Shown here piece by piece: positions 7,115 through 11,529 of a stretch of DNA of 11,529 bases. The DNA lies in the NCBI GenBank assembly GCA_030592625.1, contig JAUVIY010000056.1:1-11529 (forward strand), given 5' to 3'. Position numbers and translations under genes: made by a program. The DNA is from Spirochaeta sp. (GTDB lineage Bacteria; Spirochaetota; Spirochaetia; DSM-2461). The stretch's first letter is position 1; the number at the start of each line of letters is the position of its first letter. The notes under the pieces were generated by a model. That model made no database searches. It saw only the letters and a list, made by a program, of their open reading frames with translations, and was not told the origin of the DNA.

Positions 7115-8128
7115 ATGAGTAAAAACCTGAGAATAGGAATCATCGGCGGCGGACGTATCGGAAAAGTCCATGCCGCAAATCTGACCACCCGGGTGGCCGG
7201 AGTCGAAGTGACGGTTATGGCCGATCCATTCGCAAATGAAGAACTGGAAGCTTTGGCCGCCGATTATGGCATCACCAGGGTGATAAAGGACTACAAGGAA
7301 ATATTGGACGACCCGGACATCGATGCCGTCCTGATCTGTTCTCCCACCGATACCCATGCGGCCATCACCAGGGAAGCCGCAATAGCCGGCAAGCATGTGT
7401 TCTGCGAGAAACCTCTGGATCAGGACCCGGATGTCATCAGAGAAACCCTTGATGTAGTGAAGCAGGCCGGGGTTGTGTTCCAGATCGGTTTCAACCGCCG
7501 CTTCGATCACAATTTCCGGGCCCTTCGACAGGCCGTCATCGATGGTTCGGTAGGTGACGTTCACCTGCTGCGCATCACATCCCGGGATCCCGAGCCGCCA
7601 CCGGCAGAATACGTTCGGGTCTCCGGTGGTCTGTTCCTGGACATGGCCATCCATGATTTCGACATGGCCCGGTATCTTACGGGAAGCGAAGTGGTGAAAG
7701 TCCATGCGGCAGGAGCGGTTCTGGTTGACCCGGCTATCGGCCGGGAAGGGGACATCGATACGGCCATTACTACACTCTGGTTCGAAAACGGAGCTCTTGG
7801 CGTCATCGATAATTCCCGGAAAGCCACTTACGGTTACGATCAGCGGGCCGAAGTGTTCGGCAGCAAAGGTTGTGCCGAGAGTACAAACGACGCGGCATCC
7901 ACGGTTGCCTTCAGCGATGCCGACGGGGTTCGGTCGGAGAAACCCTTGTTTTTCTTCCTGGAACGGTATGCCGAGTCTTTCGCCGAAGAGCTCCGGGATT
8001 TCGTCAAGGCTGTTAATGACGGTACTGAGGTTCCGGGCCGCAAAGCCGCGTTGAATTCGGTGCTTATCGCCCTCGCGGCCAAAAAATCACTGGAGACGGG
8101 ACTTCCTGTCGAAGTGGAGCGTGAGTAA
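7115..8128 (+). CDS. iolG: Inositol 2-dehydrogenase (Gfo/Idh/MocA family)
   Basis: IolG performs the first step, NAD-dependent oxidation of myo-inositol to 2-keto-myo-inositol. The 337-residue protein has a Rossmann nucleotide-binding start (GIIGGGRIGKVHA, residues 8-20). The family's catalytic lysine is K99 in CEKPLDQDP. The substrate-domain block GGLFLDMAIHDFDMARYLTG (171-190) contains the expected Asp176 and His180. GFNRRFDHNF at 125-134 is typical of inositol dehydrogenases. CGGAG at 7104-7108 serves as ribosome binding site. It is the last intact gene of the operon, 26 nt after iolE. Gfo/Idh/MocA proteins vary in substrate and some act on scyllo-inositol, but the operon makes myo-inositol the best guess. 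Confidence 0.92.
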   Translation: MSKNLRIGIIGGGRIGKVHAANLTTRVAGVEVTVMADPFANEELEALAADYGITRVIKDYKEILDDPDIDAVLICSPTDTHAAITREAAIAGKHVFCEKPLDQDPDVIRETLDVVKQAGVVFQIGFNRRFDHNFRALRQAVIDGSVGDVHLLRITSRDPEPPPAEYVRVSGGLFLDMAIHDFDMARYLTGSEVVKVHAAGAVLVDPAIGREGDIDTAITTLWFENGALGVIDNSRKATYGYDQRAEVFGSKGCAESTNDAASTVAFSDADGVRSEKPLFFFLERYAESFAEELRDFVKAVNDGTEVPGRKAALNSVLIALAAKKSLETGLPVEVERE

Positions 8129-8149
8129 TCGGAATATAGAGTCAGCAAT

Positions 8150-8596
8150 ATGAAATCTGTGAAAATCGGGATCGTCGGTCTTGACCTGGGCCGAAAAAAA
8201 ACTTGGTATCACTGAAACTTACAAAGACTACGATGAGATGCTGGTAAAGGCCGATCTGGATGCCGTTTCTTTCGTGACCTCATCATCGATGCGCTTGAAA
8301 AAGGGCTCCACGTTTTCACCGAGAAACCCATGAGAATCAACCTTGAAGAAAGCAGGAAGGTTGAGGAAGTAGTTTCCCGGCACGGCAATCTGGTTTTCTT
8401 TGTCGGATTTGTCTGCCGATTCGATCCGAGTTACGCCTATGCCAGGAAGCTCATCGATGAGGGGGCTATCGGTGAATCGTTCCTGGTCCGGTGGTTCCTG
8501 GGATCGGAGATCAAGACCGTATATTCCAGGGGCGGAAGCTATGTCCACAAGGTTTTCGAGGAAGTGAATGATGCGTGTCGGCAAGAGATGGAATGA
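8150..8596 (+). pseudogene. Decayed second inositol 2-dehydrogenase-like gene (Gfo/Idh/MocA family)
   Basis: The fragments read as one dehydrogenase in three frames. MKSVKIGIVGLDLGRKK (8150-8200) holds the start of the Rossmann fold, then reaches a stop at 8213. LGITETYKDYDEMLVKADLD with following residues runs from 8202 in a second frame. ALEKGLHVFTEKP (catalytic EKP), then GFVCRFDPSYAYARKLIDEG and FLGSEIKTVYSRGG, continue to 8596 in a third frame. Compared with the intact IolG, about 30 residues of the nucleotide fold are missing at the A8 run (8194-8201). A short piece is lost at CTCATCATC (8279-8287). The whole GG-xx-DMAxHDxD substrate block is lost near 8489-8492. The C-terminal third is absent. 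It follows iolG by 21 nt and was probably once the operon's fifth gene. It cannot encode a working enzyme. Confidence 0.88.
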
Positions 8597-8674
8597 AAGC
8601 TACGGAAGTGGGTTTTACGATGACCGATTCATTTCGGCAGGGTTGTGAAATCGTTCTTTCGTAACTCACTGCTT

Positions 8675-9403
8675 CTAAGGTTGATTTTCCCTCTGCATGG
8701 TGTCCCGTACGAAGTCGGCGGTTTCCCTGAAATGAAGCTTGATGGCGCCGGCTGCGAGTTCGGGGTTGCCGGACTTGATGGCCGTCAGCAGGCGCTGGTG
8801 ATTATCGGCCTGCTGGGGCAGGGCATCCACTGAGAGATGGGCTTTCTTGATTTCTTCATAAAGGAATGATTTCAGGGTTTCATAGATGGAAATGATGATT
8901 CTGTTTCCGACTTCTTCAAGTACCAGCTTGTGGAAGTTGTAATCCAGTCTGACGAGAGTTCTCCGGTCTTCGGATTCCTCGGCGGCCCGCATTTTTACGA
9001 TGATCTCTTCCAGCTTGTGAATCAAGTTATCATGAGTATCGGGCTTTTCACTTATTCCCCTGGCCAGAGCCATGAAACACCAGAGCTCAATTGCACCCCG
9101 GAACTCAATGAGGTCGAATAAGTCGTCATTCCCAAGAAGAATGGACCAGGTGAGGGCTTCGCTTGTAATGTTGGATCGGTCGCAGACGAAAGTGCCGCGA
9201 GCCGTTCGGGACTCAAGAACCCCTATATAGTTGAATACCTTAATAGCTTCCCTGATTGAGGATCGGCCGATACCGAAACGTTCAGCTAATTCCTGTTCGG
9301 TAGGAATCTTGTCCCCGCTCTTGTACTGACCGGATGCAATCAGATCCCGGATTTTTTCCATTACCTGACCAACAACGGTCTGTTGACGGATTTTCTCGGA
9401 CAA
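8675..9403 (-). CDS. GntR-family transcriptional regulator, FadR (FCD) subfamily
   Basis: A 242-residue regulator with a winged helix at residues 8-75 (IPTEQELAERFGIGRSSIRE, then ESRTARGTFV). An all-helical FCD effector domain covers about 95-232. D154 and H158 (DYNFH), H202 (DNHQRLL) and H224 (KLHF) match the metal-binding set of that domain, which usually accepts small carboxylates or sugar acids. The start is TTG 9403, supported by a perfect AGGAGG (9410-9415 on the plus strand as CCTCCT) with a 6-nt gap. The gene is convergent with the iol operon and divergent from the transaldolase gene, which it probably controls. Two near-identical repeats upstream look like its binding sites. Its effector cannot be read from the sequence; a sugar acid or an aldehyde-derived acid would suit the context. 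Confidence 0.93.
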   Translation of the reverse strand: MSEKIRQQTVVGQVMEKIRDLIASGQYKSGDKIPTEQELAERFGIGRSSIREAIKVFNYIGVLESRTARGTFVCDRSNITSEALTWSILLGNDDLFDLIEFRGAIELWCFMALARGISEKPDTHDNLIHKLEEIIVKMRAAEESEDRRTLVRLDYNFHKLVLEEVGNRIIISIYETLKSFLYEEIKKAHLSVDALPQQADNHQRLLTAIKSGNPELAAGAIKLHFRETADFVRDTMQRENQP

Positions 9404-9426
9404 CAGAATCCTCCTAGTATTATCCT

Positions 9427-9460
9427 ATAATCATACAATAGATCAATAATCCATACAATT
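9427..9460. repeat. Tandem 13-15 bp direct repeats, probable GntR-regulator operator
   Basis: ATAATCATACAAT (9427-9439) recurs as ATAATCCATACAATT (9446-9460). The shared CATACAAT elements are 20 bp apart, about two helical turns, so two dimers could bind the same DNA face. They cover the predicted -10 and -35 of the regulator's own promoter. On the minus strand the element reads TTGTATG-ATTAT, loosely like the GT-N-AC half sites of FadR-type operators. Confidence 0.5.
9430..9458 (-). promoter_or_regulatory. Predicted promoter of the GntR-family regulator gene
   Basis: Read on the minus strand, TTGTAT (9453-9458) and TATGAT (9430-9435, five of six to consensus) are separated by 17 nt. Transcription would start near 9424, about 20 nt before the TTG start, with the AGGAGG between. 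Both hexamers are embedded in the direct repeats, implying autorepression. Confidence 0.4.
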
Positions 9461-9495
9461 GGAATGTCGGCGGGATATCGTTTTCCTTTCAATAG

Positions 9496-9510
9496 TTTTG
9501 CAAACATTGC
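9496..9510. promoter_or_regulatory. Candidate third LacI-type operator upstream of the transaldolase gene
   Basis: TTTTGCAAACATTGC matches the reverse complement of the iolB operator (TTTTGCAAACGTTTA) in its first ten bases and in the next TT. GCAA/TTGC also forms a small dyad. The centre is CA instead of CG, so the palindrome is imperfect and binding may be weak. It lies about 77 nt before the predicted transcription start of the transaldolase gene. Confidence 0.3.
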
Positions 9511-9522
9511 TAATAAACCATT

Positions 9523-9537
9523 CAAGAAGATTTCTTG
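9523..9537. promoter_or_regulatory. 15-bp dyad CAAGAAGATTTCTTG upstream of the transaldolase promoter
   Basis: Six-base arms CAAGAA and TTCTTG flank a 3-nt centre, and no T-run follows. Its centre is about 57 nt before the predicted transcription start, a position used by activators. The sequence differs from both the LacI-type sites and the GntR repeats, so a third regulator is possible. Chance cannot be excluded in AT-rich DNA. Confidence 0.35.
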
Positions 9538-9551
9538 CGGTTTTTGATAAA

Positions 9552-9580
9552 TTTACTTTACGAAATAACGAATATATAAT
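9552..9580 (+). promoter_or_regulatory. Predicted promoter of the transaldolase-aldehyde dehydrogenase unit
   Basis: TTTACT (9552-9557, four of six) and a perfect TATAAT (9575-9580) are spaced by 17 nt in an A/T-rich setting. Transcription would start near 9587, giving a leader of about 35 nt that contains a dyad and the ribosome binding site. Confidence 0.65.
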
Positions 9581-9594
9581 ATCATAATGTCAGA

Positions 9595-9610
9595 CAATAT
9601 GAATATATTG
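9595..9610 (+). promoter_or_regulatory. Inverted repeat next to the transaldolase ribosome binding site
   Basis: CAATAT-GAAT-ATATTG has six-base perfect arms and a 4-nt centre. It lies in the 5' leader just after the predicted start of transcription, and its last base is the first G of the GAGGAG ribosome binding site (9610-9615). It could be a roadblock operator or a weak hairpin that affects ribosome access. The arms are all A/T except the outer pair, so an RNA stem would be unstable. Confidence 0.4.
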
Positions 9611-9621
9611 AGGAGACTTTC

Positions 9622-10704
9622 ATGGCTTCTACGAATCCCAAGCTGAAAATTATGACGGAGACCACGGATACCGATTACTGGAACGATTCCTGTTCCATTC
9701 AGGAACTGGAATACGCAATCCCGAACGGCGCTGTGGGGGCCACTACGAATCCTGTCATTGTTTACAATGTTTTAACCAAGGAATTGGACCTCTGGCGGGA
9801 CCGGATTCTCGAAATTGCGGCTCAGAACCCCACCGCCGACGAAGATGCAGTGGCCTGGCAGCTCATCGAGGAAATGGCCGTTAAGGGTGCCGAAATCCTG
9901 AAACCCGTTTTTGATAAGGAAAAAGGGCTCAAGGGCCGCATCTCCATTCAGACTAATGCCAAGTTCCACCGGAATGCCAAGGCTATGGTGGAACAGGCTC
10001 TCAAGTTCGATAAACTGGCGCCGAATATGCAGGTGAAAATGCCTGTTACCACAGCCGGTGTCGAGGCCATTGAGGAATCTACCTATCATGGCGTGAACAT
10101 CAATGCCACAGTGAGTTTCAGCGTTCCTCAGGCCATCGCCGTTGCCGAAGCCGTCGAACGGGGGTTAGTGCGCCGGGAAAAAGAGGGGAAGGATACATCC
10201 TCTATGACTCCGGTCTGCACAATCATGATCGGCCGTGTTGATGATTGGCTCAAAGTTGTCGCCAACAACAGGAACATCCTGGTGAATCCCGCCTATCTCG
10301 AGTTGGCCGGCGTCGCCGTGATGAAAAACGCCGCCAGGATTTTCAAAGAGAGGGGGTTTCGGACCCGGGTGTTGGGTGCCGCTTACCGGAACTGGAATCA
10401 TGTCGCCGAACTTATCGGCGGCAATGTTATTCATACCATCCCCTACAAATGGCAGCTTCGCTACAACGGCTCGGATATGCTCATCACCGAGACCACGACC
10501 GTCGCTCCGAATCCGGAGATGATTAAGGTTCTCAAGGATAACTTCGAGGATTTTACGAAGGCCTATGAGCCTGACGGCATGAAACCTGATGAGTTTGAAA
10601 ATTTCGGCCCGACCCGTCGTACACTGCGTCAATTCATCGGTGGATACGAGTCACTGCTGGCCATCATCCGGGATCTCATGATCCCGAATCCGGACATCGA
10701 GTAA
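9622..10704 (+). CDS. Transaldolase-family (Schiff-base aldolase) protein
   Basis: A 360-residue TIM-barrel protein of the transaldolase superfamily, which transfers or releases three-carbon ketol units through a lysine Schiff base. VGATTNPVIVYNVL (residues 38-51) matches the TTNP strand. The likely catalytic lysine is K139 in MQVKMPVTTAG (equivalent to K-x-P-A-T in transaldolases), followed by GVNINATVSFSVPQAI (157-172). The VLGAAYRNWNHV segment (250-261) matches the family's GAS-x-RN strand. D22 may be the N-terminal catalytic Asp. It is longer than fructose-6-phosphate aldolase types and has about 40 extra C-terminal residues, so it is not an ordinary housekeeping transaldolase. GAGGAG (9610-9615) precedes the ATG by 6 nt. 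It is divergent from the GntR regulator and 4 nt upstream of an acylating aldehyde dehydrogenase, suggesting that its cleavage yields an aldehyde. The substrate is unknown; inositol-derived deoxyketogluconate or a sulfo-sugar are possibilities. Confidence 0.85.
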   Translation: MASTNPKLKIMTETTDTDYWNDSCSIQELEYAIPNGAVGATTNPVIVYNVLTKELDLWRDRILEIAAQNPTADEDAVAWQLIEEMAVKGAEILKPVFDKEKGLKGRISIQTNAKFHRNAKAMVEQALKFDKLAPNMQVKMPVTTAGVEAIEESTYHGVNINATVSFSVPQAIAVAEAVERGLVRREKEGKDTSSMTPVCTIMIGRVDDWLKVVANNRNILVNPAYLELAGVAVMKNAARIFKERGFRTRVLGAAYRNWNHVAELIGGNVIHTIPYKWQLRYNGSDMLITETTTVAPNPEMIKVLKDNFEDFTKAYEPDGMKPDEFENFGPTRRTLRQFIGGYESLLAIIRDLMIPNPDIE

Positions 10705-10708
10705 CGTC

Positions 10709-11529
10709 ATGAGTTCAGATCCCAAGACTTACATCAGCGACATGGTTGCCCGAGCCCGGGCGGCCCAGAAGAAGATCGAGTTTGCCGACCAGAAAACCAT
10801 CGACGATATTGTTGCCCGGATCGCCCGGGCGGGAACCACCGAAGCCTTTGCGAAGAAGATTGCCGAACTGGCGGTCGAGGAATCCCGAATGGGCCGGGTG
10901 GACAGTAAGATCGGCAAAATGATGGTGAAGGTGAAGGGCGTGTACCGGGACCTGAAAGATGCCAGGACCGTGGGTATCATCGAGCGGGATGAGAAGAAGG
11001 GCCTGGTGAAGATTGCCAAGCCCATCGGCGTCATCGGCGGCCTGATTCCCGTCACCAACTGCGAAGCCACCCCCTTCGGCAAGGCCATCAGCGCCATCAA
11101 GACCCGGAACGCCATCATCATGGCTCCCCATCCCCGGGCGGTGAAAACCGGCAAGCTGGCCGTCGATCGGATGCGCATGGTCCTCAAACGCCACGGCTGG
11201 CCTGAAGACCTGGTCCAGACCATCGAAGAGGTTTCGGTGGAAACCTCAGGAGAGCTGATGGCCCAGTGCGACCTGATTCTGGCCACCGGCGGCACCCCCA
11301 TGGTTAGGGCCGCCTACTCCAGTGGCAAGCCCACCCTGGGCGTCGGCGCCGGCAACGCGGTCACCATCGTGGATACCACAGCCGACACCGATGAGGTGGC
11401 CGACAAAATCATGCGGTCGAACACCTTCGATCATGCCACCAGCTGTTCCACCGAGAACTCCTGCCTGGTGCCTGAATCCATGGTGGATCAGATGAAGGTG
11501 AGTTTCGAGAAGGCCGGCGCCTATCTGGT
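10709..11529 (+). CDS. Aldehyde dehydrogenase, CoA-acylating type, 3'-truncated by window edge
   Basis: The frame opens at ATG 10709, 4 nt after the transaldolase stop, and stays open for 273 codons to the edge, so about half to two thirds of the protein is seen. KPIGVIGGLIPVTNCEATPF (about residues 105-124), then KTRNAIIMAPHPRAVKT and LATGGTPMVRAAYSSGKP, with GVGAGNAVTIVDTT, are the signature blocks of acylating aldehyde dehydrogenases. The catalytic Cys is C246 in FDHATSCSTENS. This block looks closer to the sulfoacetaldehyde-dehydrogenase (SauS)-like branch than to the AdhE N-terminal domain, from memory of the families only. Such enzymes oxidise a short aldehyde with CoA and NAD(P) to an acyl-CoA, or run in reverse. 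Substrate candidates are malonate semialdehyde, acetaldehyde or sulfoacetaldehyde. No separate ribosome binding site is obvious, so it is probably coupled to the transaldolase gene. Confidence 0.88.
   Translation, partial: MSSDPKTYISDMVARARAAQKKIEFADQKTIDDIVARIARAGTTEAFAKKIAELAVEESRMGRVDSKIGKMMVKVKGVYRDLKDARTVGIIERDEKKGLVKIAKPIGVIGGLIPVTNCEATPFGKAISAIKTRNAIIMAPHPRAVKTGKLAVDRMRMVLKRHGWPEDLVQTIEEVSVETSGELMAQCDLILATGGTPMVRAAYSSGKPTLGVGAGNAVTIVDTTADTDEVADKIMRSNTFDHATSCSTENSCLVPESMVDQMKVSFEKAGAYL

Noticed and set aside
8597..8674. Possible terminator between the converging iol and GntR genes
   Set aside because: Only weak stems such as CCGA/TCGG (about 8625-8640) are present, without a T-run on either strand. 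Nothing is strong enough to annotate.
10715..11301. Two overlapping open frames on the minus strand near the right edge
   Set aside because: They are antisense to the aldehyde dehydrogenase, whose plus-strand frame has all the family signature blocks and the catalytic cysteine.

Overview
This window comes from a bacterial chromosome with moderately high GC genes and AT-rich intergenic gaps. It carries a myo-inositol catabolic operon with its own regulator, followed by a separately promoted carbon-metabolism unit that runs off the right edge. No rRNA, tRNA, insertion sequence or CRISPR array is visible. The iol proteins, the DUF438 protein and the unusual transaldolase would fit an anaerobic heterotroph such as a free-living spirochaete or a clostridium-like bacterium. 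That placement rests on remembered protein resemblance only and is weak.

Layout. (1) 1-827: a ribonuclease D-like gene, cut by the left edge and interrupted by one in-frame TAA between its second and third exonuclease motifs. (2) 840-2169: a 20-codon reading frame with a good ribosome binding site, overlapping the start of a DUF438/hemerythrin/PAS sensor-like gene. (3) 2363-3396: a LacI-family regulator whose predicted promoter places transcription start at or next to its ATG. A palindromic operator sits inside that promoter. (4) 3442-8128: the inositol operon iolB-iolD-iolE-iolG behind a promoter overlapped by a second copy of the same operator core. (5) 8150-8596: remains of a second inositol-dehydrogenase-like gene, broken by several internal deletions. 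(6) 8675-9403, minus strand: a FadR-type GntR regulator. (7) 9404-9621: a divergent regulatory region dense in repeats and dyads. (8) 9622-11529: a 360-residue transaldolase-family protein followed 4 nt later by an acylating-type aldehyde dehydrogenase, open at the right edge.

How the genes work together. IolG oxidises myo-inositol to 2-keto-myo-inositol, IolE dehydrates it, IolD opens the ring to 5-deoxy-glucuronate, and IolB isomerises that to 2-deoxy-5-keto-gluconate (DKG). The later classical steps are not in the window: IolC kinase, IolJ aldolase and IolA malonate-semialdehyde dehydrogenase. The neighbouring Schiff-base aldolase-family protein and CoA-acylating aldehyde dehydrogenase are of the right chemical classes to do similar work. 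A sequence resembling the LacI operator lies upstream of them. This link is a hypothesis: downstream genes are not visible and the pair may act on another sugar.

Decay is a theme. The RNase D gene and the second dehydrogenase are both broken next to intact genes, and two deletion junctions in the latter fall at short sequences that look like microhomology.
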